Source: Alkalicoccus luteus (lineage in GTDB: Bacteria > Bacillota > Bacilli > Bacillales > Salisediminibacteriaceae). From it: a stretch of DNA of 64,000 nucleotides. A model generated the notes under the pieces. It did no database searches and had not been told where the DNA came from. It saw nothing but the letters and a program-made list of their open reading frames with translations. The translations under genes and the position numbers were made by a program. Location: assembly GCA_052061695.1 (NCBI GenBank), contig JBPZEY010000009.1; one strand, written 5' to 3'. Every line of letters starts with the position of its first letter. Position 1 is the stretch's first letter. Positions 24,025 to 32,467 of this stretch are shown in pieces.

Positions 24025-24780
24025 TTAGATCCACCACGCCATATGCTCATCCAGTCTGTTTTCAATCGTTTCCGCATGCAGTGCCTGTCCGGCTCGTTCT
24101 GAAAGCGCCTCGACCATCAACAGGTGCGCGCCAAGATATGGGGCCAGCCTGAACGGTGAAGCAGCCACTTCGCGCTCCATTGACTCGTACAACAATCCAG
24201 TGAACCATAAGTAAGGCAGCACAATGACATCATCGTATTTAGCTGCACTCTCCATTCCTTCTGCGAAAGACGGTTTGCACGCCGCCAGATAACACGTTTC
24301 TACTTTTTTCACACCGAGCCTTCGCTTCAGCCTTTTCGCTGTCAAACGGACAGCTGATTTCGTTTCCGGCGAACGGCTGCCTCTCCCGACGAGCAGAATG
24401 ACCGTGTTTTTTGTAATGGCACCTGCTTCTTCTGCGCGCCTGGCCAATGCTTCGACAGTACGCTGCTGAACCCCCAGAGGCCGCCCGTATGTCACTCGAA
24501 TATGCGGAAATTCCTCACGAACGTGTTCAAGCTCCTCCGGGATGTCAGCATAGTAATGCCCGGCGCTCAAAAGCAGCAGCGGCACAATAGCGATAGACGT
24601 CGCTCCGTTTTCCACGAGCTTGGTAAACCCGTCCCTGATGGTAGGACTTTCCAGCTCCAGAAAGCAGAGCTCCTGGAGCGGCGCTTCGACTCTTGCCTCC
24701 ACCTGTTGAATAAATTGAATGGATTCCTCTTTTGTTTTCGGTGATCGACTGCCATGTCCGATGTAAAGTACACCCTGCAT
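24025..24780 (-). CDS. sirB: Sirohydrochlorin ferrochelatase
   Basis: A 251-residue CbiX/SirB chelatase that inserts Fe(II) into sirohydrochlorin to make siroheme for CysI. It has the N-terminal metal-binding GHGSRSPKTKE and the second His in LLLSAGHYYADIPEEL, then a duplicated-fold C-terminal half with VGRGSRSPETKSAV. The order next to sumT matches the B. subtilis ylnDE arrangement. GGAGGAG precedes the ATG. Confidence 0.92.
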   Translation of the reverse strand: MQGVLYIGHGSRSPKTKEESIQFIQQVEARVEAPLQELCFLELESPTIRDGFTKLVENGATSIAIVPLLLLSAGHYYADIPEELEHVREEFPHIRVTYGRPLGVQQRTVEALARRAEEAGAITKNTVILLVGRGSRSPETKSAVRLTAKRLKRRLGVKKVETCYLAACKPSFAEGMESAAKYDDVIVLPYLWFTGLLYESMEREVAASPFRLAPYLGAHLLMVEALSERAGQALHAETIENRLDEHMAWWI

Positions 24781-24791
24781 ATGCTCCTCCT

Positions 24792-25535
24792 TCAGCTCAC
24801 CACTTCTTCTCTGAGACTGCCGTTCAGTCTGCTCATCAAGCCGACCACTTCTCCAATCACAATCATCGCCGGCTGCGGCGCCCCCGCCGCTTCTTCTGCA
24901 ATGGCATGAAGCGGAGCTGTGACCACTACTTCGTCTGCAGTCGTTCCATTTGAGATAACAGCAGCCGGCATGTCAGCTGGCTTTCCTGCCTGGATGAGCT
25001 TCTCGCAAATGAGACGAATATTGCCGCCACCCATGTAAATGCACAGTGTATCCATACTGTTCGCCGTGTGATGCCAATATGCGTCATCGTCCAGCTTAGT
25101 AACTCCTGCTATAATGCCGACCGAAGAACTGACATGACGATGGGTGACCGGAATGCCTGCGCTTGCCGGTACAGCAGCGCCGGACGTGACACCAGGGATT
25201 ACTTCAAACGAGAGTCCGGCCTCTTTCAATGCAATGGCCTCTTCGCCGCCTCTGCCAAAGATAAACGGATCTCCGCCCTTCAGCCTCGTAACTCGCTTCC
25301 CGCTCAGAGCGGATCGAATAAGCATTGCATTAATATCCTCCTGGGAAACGGCATACCCACCTGGTTTTTTCCCGCAGTAAACAAGTGCCGCGTGTGGACT
25401 GGCCTCTTTCAGCAGTTCCCGGCTGACAAGCCTGTCATAGTAGATAACGTCCGCTTCCTGTATGGCTCTTAATCCTTTTACGGTGATCAGATCCGGGTCT
25501 CCCGGTCCAGCACCTGTCAGTTTTACTGGATACAT
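24792..25535 (-). CDS. sumT: Uroporphyrinogen-III C-methyltransferase
   Basis: A 247-residue SAM-dependent enzyme making precorrin-2 by methylation at C2 and C7. GAGPGDPDLITVKGL and KGGDPFIFGRGGEEA are the tetrapyrrole methylase signatures. The ATG at 25535 follows AAGGAGGACTGAC; the 62 extra upstream residues of the open frame overlap cysH and are not protein-like. Also known as cobA or ylnD. It is a stand-alone methylase; the dehydrogenase and chelatase functions are the separate sirC and sirB. Confidence 0.93.
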   Translation of the reverse strand: MYPVKLTGAGPGDPDLITVKGLRAIQEADVIYYDRLVSRELLKEASPHAALVYCGKKPGGYAVSQEDINAMLIRSALSGKRVTRLKGGDPFIFGRGGEEAIALKEAGLSFEVIPGVTSGAAVPASAGIPVTHRHVSSSVGIIAGVTKLDDDAYWHHTANSMDTLCIYMGGGNIRLICEKLIQAGKPADMPAAVISNGTTADEVVVTAPLHAIAEEAAGAPQPAMIVIGEVVGLMSRLNGSLREEVVS

Positions 25536-25536
25536 G

Positions 25537-26229
25537 TCAGTCCTCCTTTTTCGTCGGCAGATGCAGGCCGCATTCCGTCTTGCCGGTGCCGGCCCAGCGT
25601 CCATCGCGATTGTCTCCTCCGTCTGACGGGACGGTGCATGGAACACAGCCGATACTCGGGTAGGAGCGGTCGTGCAGCGGATTATAATCCAGCCGGTGTT
25701 CATCGATATAGTTCCATACATCCTCCCATGTCCAGTGGATGAGAGGGCATATTTTCACGCTGTCAAATTTCGCATCTTCCTGCACAAATTCCGTATGCTT
25801 TCGTGACTCGGACTGTGCCCGTCTCAGCCCGGAAATCCAGGCTGGCACACCGTGAAGCGCACGCTCCAACGGTCTGATTTTCCGCAGATAGCAGCATTGG
25901 TCCGGATTGCGCTTCCAAAGCTCCGGTCCGTATGCTTCTTCCTGCTCTGACAGCGTCAGTTCAGGCTGCTGCATCGTCATGCGAAGCTCAGGATATCTCG
26001 ACTGAACCCGGTCAATCAGCTCATAGGTTTCGTTAAAGTGAAGATGTGTATCCAGAAAGACAATTTCAGCTGGAACGCTGAATCGGTGAAGCAGATCAAT
26101 CAGCACCATGCTCTCTGCTCCGAAACTGCACGCATACACGAGATCTTCCTTGTACGTTTCTGCCGCCCAGCGCAGAACACCCTCTGCACCTTTCGTTCCG
26201 TCCGTTATCTGGTCAAATGATCGCTGCAT
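25537..26229 (-). CDS. cysH: Adenylyl-sulfate (APS/PAPS) reductase, thioredoxin-dependent
   Basis: A 230-residue reductase releasing sulfite from activated sulfate. The PP-motif-like SFGAESMVL, the Cys pair in QCCYLRK and the CVPC pair show four ligands for a [4Fe-4S] cluster, which in this family goes with use of APS, as B. subtilis CysH does. The C-terminal ECGLH holds the catalytic Cys. The presence of cysC in the same operon leaves open which substrate dominates in vivo. Confidence 0.94.
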   Translation of the reverse strand: MQRSFDQITDGTKGAEGVLRWAAETYKEDLVYACSFGAESMVLIDLLHRFSVPAEIVFLDTHLHFNETYELIDRVQSRYPELRMTMQQPELTLSEQEEAYGPELWKRNPDQCCYLRKIRPLERALHGVPAWISGLRRAQSESRKHTEFVQEDAKFDSVKICPLIHWTWEDVWNYIDEHRLDYNPLHDRSYPSIGCVPCTVPSDGGDNRDGRWAGTGKTECGLHLPTKKED

Positions 26230-26248
26230 ACGATCTGCCTCCTTTCAT

Positions 26249-26860
26249 TCAGCGGTTGTTCGCTTCTGACGAAATCACACCTTTTTCCTGCAGATACGTG
26301 ATCAGCAAGGACACATTTTTCTCTATGGAATCCTTCCCTGTATCAAGTGTTAATTCCGGTGCTTCAGGCTCTTCATACGGATCATCAATCCCGGTAAAGT
26401 TACGGATCTCTCCTGTCCGGGCCTTTTTGTAAAGCCCTTTCGGATCCCGCTCTTCACAAACCGCAAGCGGTGCTTTCACGAATACTTCCGCGACATCTTC
26501 GCCTAGAGAAGCTTTTACGCCCTCTCGGTCCTTCTCATATGGAGAAATAAATGCCGTTAAGGTCACTAACCCTGCGTCTGCCATCAGCTTCGCTGCTTCT
26601 CCGACACGGCGGATGTTTTCTGCTCGATCTGCTGCTGAAAAACCAAGATTCTGATTCAATCCCATCCGGACGTTATCTCCGTCCAGCCTGTACGTTCTTA
26701 CTCCTTGCTGATGCAGCTCCAGTTCAAGCGCTGCAGACAGCGTGGACTTACCGGAGCCGGACAAGCCTGTAAACCAAAGCACAAAGCCTCGATGACCGTT
26801 GAGCTTTTCCCGGTCTTCTTTTCTAACGTGCGAATCGTGCCAAGTTAAATGAGAACTCAC
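26249..26860 (-). CDS. cysC: Adenylyl-sulfate kinase
   Basis: A 203-residue kinase phosphorylating APS to PAPS. The P-loop is GLSGSGKST, followed by LDGDNVRMGLNQNLGFS and the KDREGVKA segment. I use GTG 26860, after AAGGGTG, since the protein then begins like other CysC (SHLTWHDSHV); an upstream start would overlap the SLC13 gene. Bacillus species that reduce APS directly still keep this enzyme. Confidence 0.93.
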   Translation of the reverse strand: MSSHLTWHDSHVRKEDREKLNGHRGFVLWFTGLSGSGKSTLSAALELELHQQGVRTYRLDGDNVRMGLNQNLGFSAADRAENIRRVGEAAKLMADAGLVTLTAFISPYEKDREGVKASLGEDVAEVFVKAPLAVCEERDPKGLYKKARTGEIRNFTGIDDPYEEPEAPELTLDTGKDSIEKNVSLLITYLQEKGVISSEANNR

Positions 26861-26873
26861 ATGTTTCACCCTT

Positions 26874-28121
26874 TCAGCTGAAATCAATCCATATTGCGCT
26901 GACGACAACCATCGTCACAATAAAATAAAGTAAATTGAGCGGCATCCCCACGCGGACAAAATCCATAAAACGATAGCCGCCGGGCCGGAACACGATTAAA
27001 TTAGTTTGATACCCAACCGGTGTCGCAAAGCTTGCCGAGGCCGCAATGGCTACTGCAGTGAGAAATCCTGCCGGATCCTGTCCGGACTGAAGCGCTGCTG
27101 CTACTGCAATCGGAAACATCACGACAGCAGCCGCGTTGTTTGTTATAAACTCCGTGAAGATCGATGTCATCAGGTAAACGGCAGCAAGCACGCCGATCAC
27201 TCCAAGCCCTGCAGATACAGCGACCAGATGCTCAGCAAGCCAGACCGCCGTTCCTGATTGTTCCACTGCTGTACCAATACCAATCGCATAAATAATGATG
27301 AGCAGCACATCCACCCGTATGAACCGGTGCAAGCCCTTTAAAGGAAGAACCCTGCCAGCAAGCAGCACAATGACAGCACCAAACGCCGCTTCAAACATCG
27401 AGAGAAGTTCAAGTGCAGCTGCTCCTACCATCACCGCAAGGACCAGCAGCGGCAGCATACTTCCTTTTCCTTCAATCATTGCAGGCGGTTTAGGGTCCGA
27501 CTGCTTCGGTTCGTGATTCGGCATAATCCGGTAACCAATGGTCACCATATAAAGAATGCCAAACACGGCTGCCGGAACACCGACTGCTGCCAATTGGAAC
27601 ATGGAAAATCCACTCATCCCCCGATCCAGCATCAAGCCGTGTATTAGCAGGTTTGTAGAGGTTCCGATGAGGGTGATCGTTCCTCCGAAAATCGCTGCGA
27701 ACGAGAGAGGCATTAGAAATTTAGATGGTGAAATCTGCCGCTGCTCGCACCAGCGCTGAATCATAGGGGAAAAAATAGCGACGATTGGTGTATTATTCAA
27801 AAATGCCGACATGCCCGCAATTGGAAACATCATCGATAAAAGCGAACGCCTTTTTCGCTTCCCGCTCCCCAGGCCTGAAAAGATAAGTCTCTTTAACGAC
27901 GGATGGCTCTGAACAGCTCCGGCCACTAAAAACAATAGCGCCACCGTCCACATCCCTTCGTTCGTTAATCCGCTCAGCGCCTGAGATGTATCAATTGCAC
28001 CGCCTATCCACAGTACGAGCAAAGCAGCAAGCAGGATCATATCAGCGCGCAGCCACTCTGTGATGAGCAGGCCGACCATGACCGAAATCACGATCAGGAC
28101 AAACCCGATTTCAACCGTCAT
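26874..28121 (-). CDS. SLC13-type sodium/anion carrier, probably sulfate uptake
   Basis: A 415-residue membrane protein of the SLC13/ArsB ion-transporter superfamily with about eleven helices. SAFLNNTPIVAIFSPMI and its second-half counterpart FITNNAAAVVMFPIAVA are the two conserved repeat hairpins, with GTITLIGTSTNLLIHG and SFATPVGYQTNLIVF. It lacks the TrkA-C domains found in many long homologues. Its place between sat and cysC makes sulfate the natural substrate, filling the role that CysP has in B. subtilis; the substrate is inferred from context. Confidence 0.85.
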   Translation of the reverse strand: MTVEIGFVLIVISVMVGLLITEWLRADMILLAALLVLWIGGAIDTSQALSGLTNEGMWTVALLFLVAGAVQSHPSLKRLIFSGLGSGKRKRRSLLSMMFPIAGMSAFLNNTPIVAIFSPMIQRWCEQRQISPSKFLMPLSFAAIFGGTITLIGTSTNLLIHGLMLDRGMSGFSMFQLAAVGVPAAVFGILYMVTIGYRIMPNHEPKQSDPKPPAMIEGKGSMLPLLVLAVMVGAAALELLSMFEAAFGAVIVLLAGRVLPLKGLHRFIRVDVLLIIIYAIGIGTAVEQSGTAVWLAEHLVAVSAGLGVIGVLAAVYLMTSIFTEFITNNAAAVVMFPIAVAAALQSGQDPAGFLTAVAIAASASFATPVGYQTNLIVFRPGGYRFMDFVRVGMPLNLLYFIVTMVVVSAIWIDFS

Positions 28122-28141
28122 GACGGACCCCCTCCTCGCTT

Positions 28142-29290
28142 TTACTGCACCGCTGCTTTTTGCAATCCGTTGATCAGTACTTCTGCTACTTCTTTTCTAG
28201 AGAACTCTTCTGGCAGAGATTCACCGTTTCGCAGACGCTCTCTTACTTTTGTTCCGCTCAGATGAACATGGTGGTCGCCGTCATGCGGGCACGTTTTTGC
28301 CGTCCCCATGTTTTTGCACGTTTTGCAGTAAAAGGCGTGCTCAAAGCGCATTAGCGTGACCCCAAGCTCTTGTTCAAACGGAGCCGTGTATTCTTGTGCT
28401 TCATACGTACCGTAATAGTCGCCTACTCCGGCATGATCCCTTCCGATAATGAAATGGGTGCAGCCGTAGTTTTTGCGGACGATGGCGTGCAGCAGTGCCT
28501 CCTTCGGTCCTGCATACCGCATCGCTGCTGGATATACGACCAGCGCTGTGCGCTCTTTCGGATAATAATGATCGAGCAGCACCCGGTAGCTTTTCATGCG
28601 GACATCAGCCGGTATATCATCAGACTTCGTATCGCCAACGAGCGGATTCAGCAGCAGTCCGTCCACTGTTTCCAGCGCACTCTTCTGAATATACTCATGG
28701 GCCCGGTGAACCGGGTTTCGCGTCTGAAAGCCGACTACCGTTTTCCAGCCCTTCGCTTCAAACAGCTGGCGGGTTTCCGCAGGAGAAAGGTGATAGTCTC
28801 CAAACGCATGCGGAAGACGTTTTAACAGGGTAATCTCCCCTCCAACAAGCAGGCTTCCTCTGCTGAACAGAGCGGCTACCCCGGGATGCGCGGGATCCGA
28901 CGTACCATAAACAATTTCGGCCTCCCGCTTTAAATCAGCCCGGAACGTTCCCCGGCTCTTAATAAGGCCGTAAATCGTTCCTTTTTCGTCTGTCAAAGCC
29001 GCTTCTTGTCCAGTTGATAAGAACGCTGCCTCCTTTTCCGTGACGGGCAGAGTGATAGGCACAGGCCATATGCTGCCGTCCGTCAGTCTCGTATTTCTCA
29101 GCACACTCTCATAGTCATCCTGATCCATAAAGCCTGTCAGCGGACTGAAACCGCCAAGACCGATCAACTCCAGATCGGATAAGTTCCATGAACGAAGCGT
29201 GACGACCGGCAGGGAAGCTGCTCGATCCCTTTCAGCCTTATTTTCAGACAATCGATTGATTAACGTACCTCCGTGCGCCTGATTTACCAT
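28142..29290 (-). CDS. sat: Sulfate adenylyltransferase
   Basis: A 382-residue ATP sulfurylase producing APS and PPi from sulfate and ATP. GFSPLTGFM, QTRNPVHRAHEYIQK (nucleotide-binding HxxH) and GRDHAGVGDYYGTY are diagnostic. A CxxC-type zinc site is visible in YCKTCKNMGTAKTCPHD. It is the first gene of the sulfate operon. GAGAGGGG precedes the ATG. Confidence 0.96.
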   Translation of the reverse strand: MVNQAHGGTLINRLSENKAERDRAASLPVVTLRSWNLSDLELIGLGGFSPLTGFMDQDDYESVLRNTRLTDGSIWPVPITLPVTEKEAAFLSTGQEAALTDEKGTIYGLIKSRGTFRADLKREAEIVYGTSDPAHPGVAALFSRGSLLVGGEITLLKRLPHAFGDYHLSPAETRQLFEAKGWKTVVGFQTRNPVHRAHEYIQKSALETVDGLLLNPLVGDTKSDDIPADVRMKSYRVLLDHYYPKERTALVVYPAAMRYAGPKEALLHAIVRKNYGCTHFIIGRDHAGVGDYYGTYEAQEYTAPFEQELGVTLMRFEHAFYCKTCKNMGTAKTCPHDGDHHVHLSGTKVRERLRNGESLPEEFSRKEVAEVLINGLQKAAVQ

Positions 29291-29380
29291 CGTATCTTCC
29301 CCTCTCTTAACACATTATTCTTACCAACTTACTCGACTTTAAAATCATAAAAAAAATACCGGCTGGTTTTATGTGATGTA

Positions 29381-29413
29381 TTGAAGATTAATGGATATAA
29401 CAAGAAAAATCAA
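29381..29413 (-). promoter_or_regulatory. Possible sigma-A promoter of the sulfate operon
   Basis: The minus strand has TTGATT, 17 bases, TAATCT, about 100 bases upstream of sat. I find no SAM riboswitch or T-box in the leader. Remaining sequence to 29716 is AT-rich; it holds an inverted repeat at 29538-29577 but no gene I trust. Confidence 0.3.
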
Positions 29414-29537
29414 TACTAAATCTGACAAAAAACATATTTTACACATTATTCGCATTAATATAGTCGGTTATTAAAATGAAGCACGTTATTTTTTCTAATT
29501 CACCTTTAGCCTGGGCAAACGTCTGAATGAGTCTGAT

Positions 29538-29577
29538 GAGTGATCGAGGCTTACGGTTTTGACGATTTCGATCACTC
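29538..29577. repeat. Inverted repeat in the sat-ectD gap
   Basis: Perfect 10-bp arms GAGTGATCGA and TCGATCACTC with a 20-base loop, inside a minus-strand frame of 63 codons with no start signal. It is possibly a relict of something longer. Confidence 0.4.
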
Positions 29578-29716
29578 GACATCCAGCAACAGAATTTTTG
29601 AACTGCTTTTTCTTACATTGCAGATTCTCCCCTGCTTTCTTCGCAGTACGAAACAAACCGTTGTACCTATGATCATTTATTAGCACAGTATAAAAGTCTT
29701 AATATAGAGAAAATTT

Positions 29717-29741
29717 GTTTAGTTAACCTGACAGCGGGTAC
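29717..29741 (+). promoter_or_regulatory. Sigma-B-like promoter of ectD
   Basis: GTTTAG, 13 bases, GGGTAC, about 130 bases upstream of ectD. This is close to the general stress sigma-B consensus GTTTAA-N12-15-GGGTAT, which fits an osmoprotectant gene. Confidence 0.5.
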
Positions 29742-29873
29742 AGATTTGACAGGTGAAAACAGCATTTATTTGGTAATTCATCATACTTAGGTATTTTAAT
29801 TTTGCTCTCTATTTGTAGTTCATAAGATGACAAACACGCTGTTTTCCCAACACTTTTTTAGGAGGAATTTAGA

Positions 29874-30800
29874 ATGGTCAAAGATCTTTACCCGTCCCGA
29901 ATTAATGAAACATCCCAGATTGTCAGACGTCAGGATCCGGTGATTCACAATGAGAACGCCCGAACGGAAGGGCCGCTTTCTGCAGAGCAGGTCGATTTTT
30001 ACGAGGAGAACGGCTACATTTTGCTGAAATCGTTTTTCCAGGGAGAAGAGCTAAAAAAATTAAAGCAGGAGCTTGACAGTACAATGGAGGATCACCAGCA
30101 TAAAGAAGGTCCGGATATTATAAAAGAACCGAGCAGCAACGAAATCCGTTCCATCTTTGAGGTTCATAAAGATAAAAGCTACTTTGAAAACTTGTCAAAA
30201 GATGAACGGCTCGTCTCTATTATGGAGCAAATTTTAGGCAGCCAGGTTTATATTAATCAATCCCGTATTAATTTTAAGCCAGGATTTAAAGGAAAAGAGT
30301 TTTACTGGCACTCTGATTTTGAAACGTGGCATGTCGAGGACGGGATGCCTAGAATGCGTGCACTCAGCTGCTCGATTGTCCTGACAGATAATTACGAGTA
30401 CAATGGACCGCTCATGCTCGTACCGGGTTCTCATAAATGGTATGTGCAGACTGCAGGCGAAACGCCGGATAACAATTTTGAATCGTCCCTGCAGAAGCAG
30501 GAGGTCGGAGTTCCGGATGAAGACAGCATGCGCTGGCTAGTCGATCAGGCTGGCGGACGAATTGACCGTGCCACTGGTCCAGCTGGTTCCGTACTCCTGT
30601 TTGAAAGCAACACGATGCACGGCTCAGCCGGCAATATTTCACCTTACCCGCGCAGCAACGTATTTTTTGTTTACAATTCAATTGAGAACAAGCTGGAACA
30701 GCCGTTCAGCGGCAAGGAGCCGCGACCGGAATTCCTCGCTAACCGCGAGAACATCCAGCCGATCCAGCCGGTATCAACTAAATCGACAGCACGTCAGTAA
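29874..30800 (+). CDS. ectD: Ectoine hydroxylase
   Basis: A 308-residue Fe(II)/2-oxoglutarate dioxygenase converting ectoine to 5-hydroxyectoine in the cytosol. The EctD signature FYWHSDFETWHVEDGMPRMR carries the first Fe ligands (His and Asp of HSD); NTMHGSAGNISPY gives the second His. Length matches the family (about 300). The gene is alone, without ectABC, so ectoine synthesis genes must lie elsewhere. AGGAGGAATTTAGA precedes the ATG, a sigma-B-like promoter lies upstream and a hairpin follows. Confidence 0.96.
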   Translation: MVKDLYPSRINETSQIVRRQDPVIHNENARTEGPLSAEQVDFYEENGYILLKSFFQGEELKKLKQELDSTMEDHQHKEGPDIIKEPSSNEIRSIFEVHKDKSYFENLSKDERLVSIMEQILGSQVYINQSRINFKPGFKGKEFYWHSDFETWHVEDGMPRMRALSCSIVLTDNYEYNGPLMLVPGSHKWYVQTAGETPDNNFESSLQKQEVGVPDEDSMRWLVDQAGGRIDRATGPAGSVLLFESNTMHGSAGNISPYPRSNVFFVYNSIENKLEQPFSGKEPRPEFLANRENIQPIQPVSTKSTARQ

Positions 30801-30848
30801 ATTATTGATGTATCATCGGCACTCCAGAAAAAAATCAGCGCACGAACG

Positions 30849-30875
30849 AAGCAGCTCTTTTCAGGGCTGCTTTTA
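30849..30875 (+). terminator. Terminator of ectD
   Basis: Short stem AAGCAGC/GCTGCTT followed by TT, about 50 bases after the stop. Confidence 0.5.
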
Positions 30876-30889
30876 GATTGTCGGCAAAG

Positions 30890-30960
30890 TTTCGGACGCA
30901 TCGCATCTGCCTGTATTTGCGGGCACTCGCTTTTCGTATGTGGCTGAATCAGGTGAATAA
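30890..30960. repeat. Degenerate relict of the MITE-like element
   Basis: CATCTGCCTGTATTTGCGGG and CACTCGCTTTTCG resemble the first 60 bases of elements A-C, and ATCAGGTGAATAACG resembles their left end, but in swapped order and without the rest. Confidence 0.35.
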
Positions 30961-30965
30961 CGCTT

Positions 30966-30996
30966 TAAAAAACCGCACACCCATTTGGATGTGCGG
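30966..30996 (-). terminator. Terminator of the SDR gene
   Basis: On the minus strand CCGCACATCC/GGGTGTGCGG is followed by six T, just past the SDR stop. Confidence 0.8.
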
Positions 30997-31005
30997 ACGT
31001 TTCCG

Positions 31006-31785
31006 TTATAAGAGGGAGGATCCTCCATCGATAAACATTTCTGTACCGGTTATATGCCTGGACGCGTCTGATGCGAGAAAGGAGACGAGATCGGCTACCT
31101 GCTCCGGCTCACCAGGGCCTTCCAGGGGCTGGTCTCCTTCCGGATATTCGACCGGAATTTCGACTTTTTCCAGCTCTTTTTCCTTAGGATATGTTTTGCT
31201 GCCGATGTCCGTTTCAATGAATCCCGGACAGATGACGTTGACCCGGATATCGTAGTTCGTCAGTTCAAGTGCCGCCATCTTACCAAAAGCGAGCTGACCG
31301 GCTTTCGTGCTGCTGTAGGCAGACATCCCAAAGTTTGAGAATACACGCGTACCGTTAACTGAGCTCGTTAAAATAATACTGCCGCCATTTTCTTTCATAT
31401 GAGGAATGGCTGCTTTTACCGTATGAAATGTTCCGTTCAAATTAATTTCAATCGTTTTATTCCACTCGGATGATTCGAGATCCTCAATCGGTGCAACCGT
31501 ACCGTTCACGCCGGCGTTTGCAAATACGATATCCACGGAGCCAAATGTATCCGCTGCGCGCTGAAACGCATCCTTTACCTGCTGCTCGTCAGTTGTATCA
31601 ACTTCTGCTGAAATGACATCGCCATCAAATTCTTTTTCGGCTTCCTGAAGGGCTTCTCCATCTACATCTACAAGGCAAATCTGGACACCCTGTTTTGCAA
31701 GCTGGAGCGCTGCCGCTTTCCCCATTCCGGATCCTCCGCCCGTTACAACAGCTGTTTTCCCTTTTAGCGACGTATATGTATCCAT
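31006..31785 (-). CDS. SDR family NAD(P)-dependent oxidoreductase
   Basis: A complete 259-residue classical SDR. TGGGSGMGKAAA is the cofactor motif, NAGVNG follows, Ser in LTSSVNG and YSSTK are catalytic, and ITGTEMFIDGG closes the protein. Asp in LVDVDG after the second strand suggests NAD over NADP. The substrate is unknown. ATG 31785 is preceded by AAAGGAGTGGGTCAC; a GTG nine bases earlier sits inside that site. It diverges from a PadR gene. Confidence 0.9.
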   Translation of the reverse strand: MDTYTSLKGKTAVVTGGGSGMGKAAALQLAKQGVQICLVDVDGEALQEAEKEFDGDVISAEVDTTDEQQVKDAFQRAADTFGSVDIVFANAGVNGTVAPIEDLESSEWNKTIEINLNGTFHTVKAAIPHMKENGGSIILTSSVNGTRVFSNFGMSAYSSTKAGQLAFGKMAALELTNYDIRVNVICPGFIETDIGSKTYPKEKELEKVEIPVEYPEGDQPLEGPGEPEQVADLVSFLASDASRHITGTEMFIDGGSSLL

Positions 31786-31887
31786 GTGACCCACTCCTTT
31801 TTCCTTATCTTGGAGGTTTCTTCCCCTATTAACGCTTAATCAAACCTTTCTCCTTTGCTATAGACAAGAAGTTGAAACCAGTGTATT

Positions 31888-31916
31888 ATATCAATTAGAT
31901 ACTATCAATTTGATAT
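31888..31916. promoter_or_regulatory. Inverted repeat, likely PadR operator
   Basis: ATATCAA and TTGATAT face each other over 15 bases, between the SDR and PadR starts and 16 bases upstream of padR. The divergent SDR gene could share the control. Confidence 0.4.
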
Positions 31917-31931
31917 ATAAGAAGGTGACGT

Positions 31932-32462
31932 ATGGCAAAACAAAACCGGACCCGTTTTGCGCTTCTCGGTCTCCTTGCATCGGAGAGCTTGACTGGTTAT
32001 GAAATGAAAAAGAAGATCGACGGGAGTCTGAACCACTTTTGGAAGATCAGCTTCGGCCAAATTTATCCGACGCTGAATGTTCTGGTGGAGGCAGGTGAAG
32101 TCGAAGGAGAAGAAGAGAATGGCAGCACCCGCTACAAGTTGACTGAAGCCGGCAGGATGGCATTGACAGGCTGGCTGAGGCAAGTGCCGGATGAACTGCC
32201 GGTGCAAAAAAACGAGCTGCTGCTGAAGCTTTTTTTCAGCCGGCATGAAGACCACCGTGAAACAATAAAGAAGCTGGAAAAGCATGAACAGCTTCTGACC
32301 GCAAGACTGGAAGTCTATGAGCAGATTGAATTGTCTCTTATGGAAAGCTGCGGTTCGTCACCGGACTTGCCTTACTGGCTGCTTACTGTTCGTCATGGCA
32401 TCGCCGTGACCGAGGCAGGACTCGACTGGTGCCGGCAGTCGATCACATTCATGAAGGAGTGA
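31932..32462 (+). CDS. PadR family transcriptional regulator
   Basis: A 176-residue winged-helix repressor with the long C-terminal helical domain (PadR-s1/AphA type). N-terminal FALLGLLASESLTGYEMKKK and SFGQIYPTLNVLVEAGEV form the DNA-binding part; the rest is coiled dimerisation helix. AAGGTGACGT lies before the ATG. A DUF4188 gene follows after five bases and is the probable cotranscribed partner or target. The effector is unknown. Confidence 0.9.
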   Translation: MAKQNRTRFALLGLLASESLTGYEMKKKIDGSLNHFWKISFGQIYPTLNVLVEAGEVEGEEENGSTRYKLTEAGRMALTGWLRQVPDELPVQKNELLLKLFFSRHEDHRETIKKLEKHEQLLTARLEVYEQIELSLMESCGSSPDLPYWLLTVRHGIAVTEAGLDWCRQSITFMKE

Positions 32463-32467
32463 AAACA

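Noticed and set aside
29291..29400. SAM riboswitch (S-box) or T-box upstream of sat
   Set aside because: The leader is too short and AT-rich and lacks the conserved S-box or T-box segments.
29495..29686. Possible 63-aa gene or transposase tail between sat and ectD
   Set aside because: No ribosome site and no family match I could defend. Only the inverted repeat inside it is reported.
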